47,170 bases of DNA from an uncultured Rhizobiaceae group bacterium. Lineage in GTDB: Bacteria; Pseudomonadota; Alphaproteobacteria; Rhizobiales; Rhizobiaceae. The notes beneath the pieces are model-generated. The model saw only the letters and a program-made list of their open reading frames with translations, was not told the origin of the DNA and did no database searches. The DNA is taken from positions 1 through 47,170 of the forward strand of contig CAJQPW010000235.1 of the NCBI GenBank assembly GCA_905480295.1, given 5' to 3'. Positions 8,462 through 16,125 of this stretch are shown one piece after another (the stretch's first letter is position 1; the number at the start of each line of letters is the position of its first letter). The position numbers and the translations under genes were made by a program.

Positions 8462-9075
8462 GCCACGACCACCCTCACCACGACGATGATCATTCCCATC
8501 TCAGCGAGATGGATATCCGCATTCGAGCGCTTGAAAGCCTGCTTGTTGAAAAGGGCTATATCGAAACCGCCGCCGTGGATGAGGTGATTCAAATCTACGA
8601 AACCCGCATCGGGCCGCGCAACGGCGCCCATGTGGTGGCCAAGTCGTGGACCGAACCCGACTTTGCCAATTGGCTGATGGAAGATGCGACCGCCGCCATC
8701 CATTCGCTCGGCTATACGTCCCGGCAGGGGGAACACATGGTCGCCGTTGCCAACAGTGATCAAACCCATCATCTGGTGGTCTGTACCCTGTGTTCCTGTT
8801 ACCCTTGGTCTGTGCTTGGCCTGCCGCCAACCTGGTACAAATCGCCCCCGTTTCGATCAAAAGCCGTCATCGACCCCCGTGGTGTATTGCATGATTTTGG
8901 CATTGATCTGCCCGAAACCACGGCGGTTGAGGTTCATGATTCCACCGCAGAAACCCGTTATCTGGTCATTCCGCAGCGCCCGGCAGGAACCGACGGATGG
9001 AGCGCGGAAAAACTGGCATCTCTGGTCAATCGCAACTCAATGATCGGCACGGCATTTGCGGATAATCCGTCATGA
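8458..9075 (+). CDS. nthA: Nitrile hydratase subunit alpha, cobalt type
   Basis: The alpha subunit holds the non-corrin metal centre that hydrates nitriles to amides. The metal-binding motif is VCTLCSCYPW with Cys109, Cys112 and Cys114; Thr at position 110 marks the cobalt type rather than the iron type, which has Ser. The following LGLPPTWYKSPPFRSKAV is characteristic. Length 205 residues is normal. An unusual feature is the His/Asp-rich N-terminus (residues 3-14, HDHPHHDDDHSH), which could bind metal during cofactor loading. The start overlaps the upstream gene and the stop overlaps nthB, both as ATGA, so subunits are translated in step. Confidence 0.96.
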   Translation: MSHDHPHHDDDHSHLSEMDIRIRALESLLVEKGYIETAAVDEVIQIYETRIGPRNGAHVVAKSWTEPDFANWLMEDATAAIHSLGYTSRQGEHMVAVANSDQTHHLVVCTLCSCYPWSVLGLPPTWYKSPPFRSKAVIDPRGVLHDFGIDLPETTAVEVHDSTAETRYLVIPQRPAGTDGWSAEKLASLVNRNSMIGTAFADNPS

Positions 9076-9734
9076 ATGGTGGCGCTGATCTGGGTGGCAT
9101 GCAGGGCTTTGGTCCGGTTATTGAAGAGCCCGGCGAAGCGCATTTCCATGCTGAATGGGAACCGCGGGTGATGGCCATGGTTGTGCTGCTTGGCGCGACC
9201 GAAAAATGGAATATCGACCAGTCACGCCACGCGCGTGAAACCTTGCCACCAGCAGACTATTTGCGTTTCAGCTATTACAGGATTTGGGCTGAAGGGGCGC
9301 AGAAACTATTGCTTTCCCGCGAGATGGTCACCGAAACCGAATTGCAGTCAGGCAAAGTTGAAACACCGCCAGCGATGATCAAAGCCAGACTGGAAAAACA
9401 GCAGGTGTGGGACGCGCTGCACAGTTTGGGCGGGGCAGCCGACCGGCTGGAAACCGATACGCCGGCGTTTGAGGTCGGGCAGCAGGTATCAACCGTCAAT
9501 GACCATCCTCTCGGGCACACCCGCCTGCCCCGATACGCGCGCGCAAAACGCGGCGTGATCACTAAAATTCTGGGCTTTCACGTCTTTCCCGACAGTTCCG
9601 GAAACGACAAGGGGGACGATCCGCGCTGGCTGTATCAGGTGAAATTCTCGGCGCAGGAACTATGGGGTCCGGGCAAAAATCCGCGCGACTGTGTTACCCT
9701 GGACCTGTGGGAGCCGCATCTTGTCAGATCCTGA
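9072..9734 (+). CDS. nthB: Nitrile hydratase subunit beta
   Basis: The beta subunit packs against alpha and forms part of the active site. It begins MNGGADLGGMQGFGPV, the conserved start of the family, and contains PRYARAKRGVI and WLYQVKFSAQELWG near the C-terminus, where the SH3-like barrel lies. Length 220 residues is typical. It overlaps nthA by four bases and the accessory gene by 14 bases, consistent with a heterotetramer made from one message. Confidence 0.95.
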   Translation: MNGGADLGGMQGFGPVIEEPGEAHFHAEWEPRVMAMVVLLGATEKWNIDQSRHARETLPPADYLRFSYYRIWAEGAQKLLLSREMVTETELQSGKVETPPAMIKARLEKQQVWDALHSLGGAADRLETDTPAFEVGQQVSTVNDHPLGHTRLPRYARAKRGVITKILGFHVFPDSSGNDKGDDPRWLYQVKFSAQELWGPGKNPRDCVTLDLWEPHLVRS

Positions 9735-10056
9735 TCTGAGCCTGTTGCCTCAGATGGTTCTCGATGAAGGCGAACCGGTCTTCCAAGAACCCTGGGAAGC
9801 GCAGGCTTTTGGCCTCGCCATTTCCCTGTTTGAAGCGGGAAAGTTCACCTGGCCGGAATGGGCAACTGCGCTTTCAGCCGAAATCCACGGCGGTGTTCAA
9901 CGCGACTATTACAGCCATTGGCTGACGGCACTGGAGAAACTCGTGGCGCAGAAACAACTGGCTTCACAGGGTGACTTAAAGCAACGTCAGAAGGCCTGGG
10001 AAGATGCTGCTGCCCGCACCCCGCATGGCCAGCCTATCGTGCTCAAAGACCAATAA
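9721..10056 (+). CDS. Nitrile hydratase accessory protein (activator, beta-subunit N-terminal-like)
   Basis: A small chaperone-like protein that helps cobalt insertion into the alpha subunit, acting as in the alpha-subunit exchange described for cobalt nitrile hydratases. DEGEPVFQEPWEAQAFGLAISLFEAGKFTWPEWATALS is the conserved core and resembles the N-terminal half of the beta subunit. I prefer the TTG start giving LSDPDLS, because GGGAG lies seven bases upstream; an ATG at 9691 in the same frame is possible but would overlap nthB by 44 bases and lacks a site. The gene ends two bases from the convergent minus-strand gene. Confidence 0.88.
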   Translation: MSDPDLSLLPQMVLDEGEPVFQEPWEAQAFGLAISLFEAGKFTWPEWATALSAEIHGGVQRDYYSHWLTALEKLVAQKQLASQGDLKQRQKAWEDAAARTPHGQPIVLKDQ

Positions 10057-10058
10057 GG

Positions 10059-10448
10059 TCATTCCTCTTCGTAGGGCAGATCTGCCAGATCGATATCGCG
10101 GTAATCCGGTTCCGGCGTTTCATGAAACCGCACGGCGGTAATGGTGATGTGCCCATCCACATGCGCCTTAATGACCCGATGCATGCCATCCATCAAACGG
10201 CCGGCGGCGCACAGCACGATCGGATAATCCAGACGGGCCTCGTTCACCAGACGGATATGATCGGCAATCGACCGCCCGGTCGGAACCGTGTCGGAGGATT
10301 GGTACCAATAATTTTCGTCGAACTCGGCAATCTGTGACAGGGCAATCTCCTGGACCGGCAGGGGTTGCGCCAGCTTCAATAACCGACTCACATCCCACAC
10401 CAGAAACCCCTCCGGTGTGTGGCGGCCATGGTATTGCGGCCTGATCAT
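10059..10448 (-). CDS. Small ParB-like protein of unknown function
   Basis: A 129-residue protein that starts MIRPQYHGRHTPEGFLVWDVSRLL. Near 85-105 it has LCAAGRLMDGMHRVIKAHV, which resembles the conserved G-x-H-R core of ParB/sulfiredoxin-like folds, where the loop binds nucleotide or phosphate. It lacks the helix-turn-helix of a chromosome-partitioning ParB, so it is not a plasmid or chromosome segregation factor. The start overlaps the amidase stop (ATGA), so the two are coupled. I do not know its function; context points to the amide/nitrile cluster. Its stop lies two bases from the stop of the convergent nitrile hydratase accessory gene. Confidence 0.75.
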   Translation of the reverse strand: MIRPQYHGRHTPEGFLVWDVSRLLKLAQPLPVQEIALSQIAEFDENYWYQSSDTVPTGRSIADHIRLVNEARLDYPIVLCAAGRLMDGMHRVIKAHVDGHITITAVRFHETPEPDYRDIDLADLPYEEE

Positions 10449-11620
10449 CCAAGCATCCCAACGGCTATGTCGATCAACCGCTGATCGCTGCCCCGCGGAC
10501 CGATCAGGCTCACACCCATCGGCGCACCATACACTTCGGCCAGCGGCAGCGTTATCTGTGGCAACCCGCTGTTACCGGACAGGCACAACAACATCAGCGC
10601 CTGTTCACGGAAGGCCTGTAGCGTATCCTGATCCTCCGATTTCAGCGGCGCGCAACTGGGAACGGTGGGAAGGATCAGCAGCCCGTCGCTGCCGATCATC
10701 TCTTCCAGCTTCATCCGAACATCAAGGCGAACGCCGCTGGCCTCATCAAAATCCTGCTGGCTCAGGGATTGGCCAAATTCAAACCGCTCCTTGATGCCCG
10801 GGCCAAGATCGGGTTTGCGGGTACTGATCCAGTCGCCCAGAGCCTGCCAGGCCTCAAAGGACTGGCACTTGCGAAACGCCCAGTAGGCTTCATTGATGTC
10901 AAATGGCAGTGAAACGAATTCCCGTTCATCGTCGAAATGCTTTTCAATCTGTTCGCAAGCCTTTGCATAGGCGAGATATTCATCATCCCCCAGCAGCAAT
11001 GCATCGAGATCCGGACAGCCCAGGAGACGCCGAAGCGGGGTGCTGTCGTCATCTGCCTGCATGACAATTTTACCAACCGCGCGATAGGTTTCAGCATCTT
11101 TGGCAAACCAACCGAAACAGTCGAAGCTGGGCGCCAGCGGCATGGTCCGATCGAGCGAAATGCGACCATGGGTGGTGCGCAGGCCAATCAGTCCGCAATA
11201 GGACGCGGGAGCACGCACAGACCCACCGGTATCGGAACCGGTGGCGACATCGACAATGCCCGCCGATATCAGGGACACAGACCCGGAAGACGATCCGCCT
11301 GTGACCCGGTCCGGCGCTGCCGCATTCACCGGGGCACCGTAGTGCTGGTTGATACCGGTGAGGGAAAAACACAGTTCTTCACACTGGCTTTTGCCGGCAA
11401 TCGAAATGCCAGCGTCCAGCATCGCCTGAACCACGCTTTGGGTTTCCGTGTCCGGTTCAGCTTCAGCAAGACGGGTTGGTTGCCCCCATCCATTGGGATA
11501 TCCCGTCACCTGAAAAATATCTTTGACGGCCAGTGTGAGACCCGAAAGCGGTCCCGATTCGGCATGCGGCACATCGACGTGAGAATAGTCGCACCAGGCG
11601 TTGAGTTCCGGGTTTTTCAT
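10445..11620 (-). CDS. Amidase (amidase-signature family)
   Basis: A cytoplasmic serine amidohydrolase that converts an amide to an acid and ammonia. The Ser-cisSer-Lys triad is visible: Lys33 in LAVKDIF, Ser110 in GGSSSGS and Ser134 in GSDTGGSVR, with the right 24-residue spacing between the two serines. At 391 residues it is shorter than GatA (about 480), and motifs such as SGLTLAVKDIFQVTGYP and SFDCFGWFAKD resemble the AMI1/indole-acetamide-hydrolase-like branch; it should not be called GatA. It converges on the nitrile hydratase operon, so the expected pathway is nitrile to amide to carboxylate. The specific amide is not known. Confidence 0.9.
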   Translation of the reverse strand: MKNPELNAWCDYSHVDVPHAESGPLSGLTLAVKDIFQVTGYPNGWGQPTRLAEAEPDTETQSVVQAMLDAGISIAGKSQCEELCFSLTGINQHYGAPVNAAAPDRVTGGSSSGSVSLISAGIVDVATGSDTGGSVRAPASYCGLIGLRTTHGRISLDRTMPLAPSFDCFGWFAKDAETYRAVGKIVMQADDDSTPLRRLLGCPDLDALLLGDDEYLAYAKACEQIEKHFDDEREFVSLPFDINEAYWAFRKCQSFEAWQALGDWISTRKPDLGPGIKERFEFGQSLSQQDFDEASGVRLDVRMKLEEMIGSDGLLILPTVPSCAPLKSEDQDTLQAFREQALMLLCLSGNSGLPQITLPLAEVYGAPMGVSLIGPRGSDQRLIDIAVGMLG

Positions 11621-11654
11621 GATCGAATTTCCTTGGCGATCGAGTAGATAAATG

Positions 11655-11684
11655 GGGCCGGTTCTGGGCGACCGGTCCTTTTTT
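11655..11684 (+). terminator. Hairpin with T-tract between WD40 and amidase genes
   Basis: GGGCCGGT (11655-11662) pairs with ACCGGTCC (11671-11678) with one G-T wobble, followed on the plus strand by six T. The U-tract is on the strand opposite to both flanking genes, so it best fits termination of antisense transcription; on the minus strand it is a hairpin without a good tail. Confidence 0.5.
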
Positions 11685-11691
11685 AGCCAGC

Positions 11692-12675
11692 CTAGCCGCT
11701 GACAGAGATGAGGCCAGCCTCGCCGTGTTCTGATCCAAACACAAGACGTTTTCCCTGATTATCCCACCCCAGTGAGGTGATTGCCCCTTTGCCAGGTCGA
11801 CGCAGCAGCGCTTCCGCTGCATCATCAATTTTAACAGCCATCACCATGCCGTCAGCATAGCCCACGGCCACCACATCTTCCGACGGGTGACAAGCCACCT
11901 GGGTCACCATGCTGTCACCGCGTGTTCCCAGTTCCCTGGGCGATTTTCCCATTGGGCCGTCCTTGCCCCCGAAAGGCCAGCAAATTGCGGCCTGAGCGCC
12001 TGAGCTTGCCAGCCAACGGCCCTTTGCCGACCATGACATGCTCTTTGGTTTGGCCGGATAGCCAGACATCCGCATATGTGCCCCTTCGGCGGTGCGCTTG
12101 TTGTCCAGCCGCCAGCCATGCAGGGCATTTTCGGCCATTGTCGTGACAATATACCGACCGTCTGGAGAATAGGTGACACCGGTATGCGCACCATCCCAAT
12201 GCAGATCCACCGGCGGTGTCTGACCGACAACCCAGTGAATGCTGACCCCGTTATAGCGTGAACAGGCAATGCGCAGCCCCTTGGGGGCGAAGGCCACTCC
12301 CTCAACGGCGCGATCATGGTCGAATTGTTTTTCGCCGTCCCCGGTCACCACCCAGACCGTCCGGCCGGAGGCGAACGCGACTGCAGAACCGGGACCGCAG
12401 GCCACCACGTCAATCCATTTGCGTGGATGGGTGCTGACCACCTGCTGCTGATCCGCCTTTACCCGCAACACCCGGCCGTCTTCACCACCGGTCACCAGAT
12501 GTGTTCTGTCCAGCGAAACCGCAGCGCTGAGCAGCCCTTCATGGGCTTCGATGACGGTATCGGAAAGGCCGGGGAATCGCACCGTGCCATCAACGAGGGC
12601 AAACACCGCAACGTCATCGACGAACGCCGCGCATTCCACATGGTCGTCAAAATCGTAAGGGGCCAGTGTTGCCAT
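11692..12675 (-). CDS. WD40 beta-propeller protein
   Basis: A 327-residue soluble repeat protein. Weak WD40 units recur about every 40 residues, visible as VVACGPGSAVAFASGRTVWV, VTYSPDGRYIVTTMAENALHGWRL, MSWSAKGRWLASSGAQAAICW and VACHPSEDVVAVGYADGMV, enough for a seven-bladed propeller. No signal peptide is seen. Its start codon directly abuts the CobW stop, so the two are co-transcribed and likely co-translated. Pairing of a WD40 protein with a COG0523 GTPase is a recurring arrangement in alphaproteobacteria; its biochemical role is not established to my knowledge. It could scaffold the metal chaperone or its client. Confidence 0.85.
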   Translation of the reverse strand: MATLAPYDFDDHVECAAFVDDVAVFALVDGTVRFPGLSDTVIEAHEGLLSAAVSLDRTHLVTGGEDGRVLRVKADQQQVVSTHPRKWIDVVACGPGSAVAFASGRTVWVVTGDGEKQFDHDRAVEGVAFAPKGLRIACSRYNGVSIHWVVGQTPPVDLHWDGAHTGVTYSPDGRYIVTTMAENALHGWRLDNKRTAEGAHMRMSGYPAKPKSMSWSAKGRWLASSGAQAAICWPFGGKDGPMGKSPRELGTRGDSMVTQVACHPSEDVVAVGYADGMVMAVKIDDAAEALLRRPGKGAITSLGWDNQGKRLVFGSEHGEAGLISVSG

Positions 12676-13767
12676 CTAAACGGCAACGCAGGCGTTGAAC
12701 GTGCGTTCAATCTTTTCCCGGTCAAGGTTGCGGCCGATAAAGACCATGCGGGTCTCGCGCTTCTCATCACTGCGCCAGGGACGCTGGTGGTCGCCTTCAA
12801 CAATCATGTGAACGCCCTGCACAACAAAACGATCATCATCACCTGAAAAAGCAACAATGCCTTTCAGTCGCAAGATATCCGGGCCATCAATCTGCGTCAG
12901 CTTGTTGATCCAGGGAAAGAACTTCTGATGGTCCATTTCACCCGCCCGCAGGGATATGGATTTTACGGTCACGTCATGGGTTTTACCATCGAGCCGGTGA
13001 TCTTCATGATCGCAATCGGGGCCGCATTCATGATCATGCCCATGGCCGTGATGATGGTGTCCATTATCATGGTGATGATCACAGGCCGGTCCACATTCGT
13101 GATCGGGGTGTTCATGATCATCGGCATGCAGGAAATGCGGATCATCTTCCAGAATACGGTCCAGATCAAACGCACCACGATCCAACACCTGGTCGAGGGC
13201 GATATCGGATCGTTCAGCGACATGGATCACCGCATGCGGGTTAATGCTGCGCACGGTGGCGCGCAATTCAGTCAGTTCCTGTTCCGTCACCAGATCGGTT
13301 TTGTTGAGGATGACCACATCAGCAAAGGCCACCTGATCTTCAGCCTCAGGCGCATCCTTGAGGCGCAGGGGAAAATGCTTGCTGTCGACCAACGCCACAA
13401 CGGCGTCCAGCTGCGCTTTGGCACGCACATCCTCGTCCATGAAAAAGGTCTGGGCTACGGGCGCCGGATCCGCCAGACCGGTGGTTTCAACCAGAATTCC
13501 ATCAAAGCGTCCTTTGCGCTTCAACAGACCCTGCACCACCCGCACCAGATCACCCCGCACGGTGCAGCACACGCAGCCATTGTTCATTTCATAAATCTCT
13601 TCGTCGCTCTCGACGATCAGATCATTGTCTATGCCGATTTCACCAAATTCATTGACAATGACGGCGTATTTCTTGCCGTGTTCCTGCGTTAGAATCCGGT
13701 TCAGCAATGTGGTTTTCCCGGAACCGAGATAGCCGGTCAGGACGGTCACAGGGGTTTGGTCAGGCAT
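12676..13767 (-). CDS. COG0523/CobW-family metallochaperone GTPase
   Basis: A G3E-family GTPase that handles divalent metal (zinc or cobalt). Walker A is GYLGSGKTTLLN (12-23); NEFGEIGID, GLADPAP and NKTD follow; the CxCC metal site is GCVCCTVRGDL with Cys65, Cys67 and Cys68. Between the GTPase and the C-terminal CobW_C domain lies a striking His/Cys/Asp-rich arm (about 211-257) with two copies of the pattern ECGPxCDH. That arm should bind several metal ions. The gene lies in the same cluster as an amidase that faces the cobalt nitrile hydratase operon, so cobalt delivery is possible; the same family is more often tied to zinc limitation, which I cannot exclude. Length 363 residues is normal. 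Confidence 0.92.
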   Translation of the reverse strand: MPDQTPVTVLTGYLGSGKTTLLNRILTQEHGKKYAVIVNEFGEIGIDNDLIVESDEEIYEMNNGCVCCTVRGDLVRVVQGLLKRKGRFDGILVETTGLADPAPVAQTFFMDEDVRAKAQLDAVVALVDSKHFPLRLKDAPEAEDQVAFADVVILNKTDLVTEQELTELRATVRSINPHAVIHVAERSDIALDQVLDRGAFDLDRILEDDPHFLHADDHEHPDHECGPACDHHHDNGHHHHGHGHDHECGPDCDHEDHRLDGKTHDVTVKSISLRAGEMDHQKFFPWINKLTQIDGPDILRLKGIVAFSGDDDRFVVQGVHMIVEGDHQRPWRSDEKRETRMVFIGRNLDREKIERTFNACVAV

Positions 13768-13806
13768 GGTGTTTTTCCGGTATGTCGGTCTGCCTGAAGA
13801 TAGACA

Positions 13807-14622
13807 TCAGTCGTCTTTCAACAAGGCCAAATCAAATCTGGCGACATCGTATATCAGTTCCGCCAGGCCGACTACGGCCTGATTGAGTAATGCGGTTCCT
13901 TTTTCAGCCGTTGCCAGACCGGCATTGCCGGTGACCCCGATCCGGTTGAGATCAGCAGCTTTCCAGCCGAACGCGTGGGGGCCATACGCCCGCAAATGGG
14001 TGAAATCCAGCGCCAGAGCTTCCTGAAGGTTAGGGAAATCCCGCGCCTTGTCCATGTCAACGCTTTGCGGTTGCAGCGCCAGCATCACGCTGGTTTCGAT
14101 ATCCCCGCCGTGGATGCCAAAGGCTTCTTCCGCTTCCGACACGATCCCGGTTCCCTTGACAAAACGGGTCCAGCTGGTTGCCACAGCCAACAGGGAATGC
14201 CGGACCCGCAATTCCTGAGCCACAATGGTCATCAAGGGCGAATTTCCACCATGGGCATTCAGCATCACAAAGCGTCGCCCTCCGGCACGCGCAACCGCGT
14301 GGCCGATTTCGATCCAGCGGTCGATGGCTTCATCAAAATTCAGGGTCTTGCTGCCGGCAAAGTCCATGTGTTCCGGGGAATAACCGACCGGCTCCACCGA
14401 CAGAATATAGACAGGCATTTCCGGTTTTAACTGTTCTGCCAGTCTCTCACAGACGCCCCGGGCAATCAGCGTATCAGTCTCCAGCGGCAGGTGCTGCCCG
14501 TGTTGCTCAGTCGCACCAAGCGGCAGGATGACAACACAATCGTCCGACAACGAACCGTCATTCAGCGCATCGGCAGAGGCCAGCCACTGAACCGGTGCGG
14601 AATCGGTGGCGTCAGCCATCAA
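13807..14622 (-). CDS. Creatininase-family amidohydrolase
   Basis: A soluble metal-dependent hydrolase of the creatininase fold. The metal and catalytic segments are visible: LPLGATEQHGQHLPLETDT (about 30-48) with the Glu-His pair, and NAHGGNSPL near 115. The family includes creatinine amidohydrolase, MftE peptidase and N-formyl-type amidases, so the name does not fix the substrate. Its first codons overlap the stop of the upstream 8-oxoguanine deaminase gene, so the two are coupled. That suggests it opens or trims a nitrogenous product of purine or pterin breakdown. It is followed 39 bases later by the CobW gene. Confidence 0.88.
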   Translation of the reverse strand: MMADATDSAPVQWLASADALNDGSLSDDCVVILPLGATEQHGQHLPLETDTLIARGVCERLAEQLKPEMPVYILSVEPVGYSPEHMDFAGSKTLNFDEAIDRWIEIGHAVARAGGRRFVMLNAHGGNSPLMTIVAQELRVRHSLLAVATSWTRFVKGTGIVSEAEEAFGIHGGDIETSVMLALQPQSVDMDKARDFPNLQEALALDFTHLRAYGPHAFGWKAADLNRIGVTGNAGLATAEKGTALLNQAVVGLAELIYDVARFDLALLKDD

Positions 14623-15962
14623 ATGCTTTCCAGGAAAGCCTTGGCGGCCTGTCCGTGTTCAATGCGCAGTTTTGCAACATCGACATTCACCGGCAGGGTG
14701 CCTTCGACCTTCCAGCCGCCGGCGACCATCACCCGGTCAGCCTGATGGGCGCCGCACAGAACCAGCGCCGCAAGCGGATCACCGGCACCGGAAAACCGCA
14801 ATTCATCCAACTTATAGAACGACAGGTCGGCCTGTTTACCCACTGCGATTTTGCCGATGTCGTCGCGACCAAGGCAGCGCGCTGACCCTTCTGTCGCCCA
14901 GCGAAACACGTCAAAATGGGTGATGCTGGCCGCGTCGTAGGTCAGGCGGTTGATCATCAGCGCGTGGCGCACTGCTTCCATCAGGTTGGAATTGTCATTT
15001 GATGCCGAACCATCAACACCAAGCCCGACAGGCGATCCGGCGGCCTCCAGTTCCCTGGTGCGGCAATGGCCGGACGCCAGCACCATGTTGGACGTGGGAC
15101 AGTGGCATACGCCGACCCCTGCGGCCCCCAGACGGCGCACTTCATCATCATTGAAATGAATGCCGTGGGCCAGCCAGACACGCTCATTCATCCAACCCAG
15201 TTCCTCCAGGTAATCCACCGGACGACAGCCAAAATGCTCTAGGCAATAATCGTCTTCATCCAGCGTTTCGCCCAAATGGGTATGGCATGTGCAATCGTGT
15301 TTGTGAGCGAGCCCGATGGTCTCGGTCATCAACCGCTTGGTCACCGTGAACGGTGCACAGGGGGCCAGCGCGACCTGCAGCATCGAACCCTCTGACCGGT
15401 CGTGATATTTGTTCAGAACCCGTTCGCAATCGGCAAGGATGGTATCGTCATCCTGTACAATGGAGTCGGGCGGCAATCCGCCATCCTTTTCAGAAAGGCT
15501 CATGGAACCGCGGGTGACGGTCATGCGGATACCGAGCTTTGTTGCTTCCTCCACCTGGATATCCATGGCGTTTTCAAGCCCGTCTGGATACAAATAATGA
15601 TGGTCGGAAACGGTTGTGCAACCGCTCATCATCAACTCGGTCAGCGCCAGCCGTGTCGCCAGACGAAACGAGTCCGGGTTTACGTTCTTTGCCCAGATCG
15701 GATAAAGCGCTTTGAGCCAAGGAAACAGCTCCTTGTTGATCGCTGACGGGTGGGCCCGGGTCATGGTCTGATAAAAGTGGTGATGGGTGTTGATCAGACC
15801 CGGCAGGACCACATGTGCGCTGGCATCAAAGACCTGGTCCACAGCCTGGGTCGGCTCGCCACCCGACGCGATGCATTCCACGATTTTAGCGCCTTCACAT
15901 ACGACGCCGCCCTCGGCACCTTCAGCAAGAATTGCCAGTGGGTTTTTGATCCAAATTCGCAT
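14619..15962 (-). CDS. 8-oxoguanine deaminase (amidohydrolase superfamily)
   Basis: A metal-dependent deaminase of the guanine deaminase/ATZ-TRZ group. Metal ligands appear as NTHHHFYQT, CHTHLGE, LAHGIHF and GVDGSASND, all in the order expected. The overall pattern, including MRIWIKNPLAIL at the start and LFPWLKALYPIW, matches the 8-oxoguanine deaminase subgroup, which converts 8-oxoguanine to urate and ammonia. I choose the ATG giving MRIWIKNP; an in-frame TTG four codons earlier is possible and neither has a clear ribosome site. It starts the minus-strand run that continues into the creatininase, CobW and WD40 genes. The LacI regulator lies divergently 164 bases away. Confidence 0.88.
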   Translation of the reverse strand: MRIWIKNPLAILAEGAEGGVVCEGAKIVECIASGGEPTQAVDQVFDASAHVVLPGLINTHHHFYQTMTRAHPSAINKELFPWLKALYPIWAKNVNPDSFRLATRLALTELMMSGCTTVSDHHYLYPDGLENAMDIQVEEATKLGIRMTVTRGSMSLSEKDGGLPPDSIVQDDDTILADCERVLNKYHDRSEGSMLQVALAPCAPFTVTKRLMTETIGLAHKHDCTCHTHLGETLDEDDYCLEHFGCRPVDYLEELGWMNERVWLAHGIHFNDDEVRRLGAAGVGVCHCPTSNMVLASGHCRTRELEAAGSPVGLGVDGSASNDNSNLMEAVRHALMINRLTYDAASITHFDVFRWATEGSARCLGRDDIGKIAVGKQADLSFYKLDELRFSGAGDPLAALVLCGAHQADRVMVAGGWKVEGTLPVNVDVAKLRIEHGQAAKAFLESI

Positions 15963-16125
15963 TGGTGTATCCAATTTTTCAAACGCAGGAAAATCTAAAC
16001 CCCCTGATCGCTATCCACAACCCATGCCTGACCCCGGATTTCGCTGTTTGATTGCAGTTGCGCTTACCGGCAGGCATAGGTAAACCAAAATATCACCGCG
16101 AGGTAGCGGACGAAGGAAAAACAAC

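Noticed and set aside
10059-10448. Chromosome or plasmid partitioning ParB
   Set aside because: Only the small G-x-H-R core is present, with no HTH or dimerisation domain and no parA or parS nearby.
10445-11620. Glu-tRNA amidotransferase subunit A (gatA)
   Set aside because: It is too short and has no gatB or gatC partner; motifs match other amidase-signature enzymes.
13000-13140. Repetitive CAT/ATG-rich stretch that looks like a tandem DNA repeat
   Set aside because: It is the coding sequence of the His/Cys-rich arm of the CobW GTPase read in reverse.
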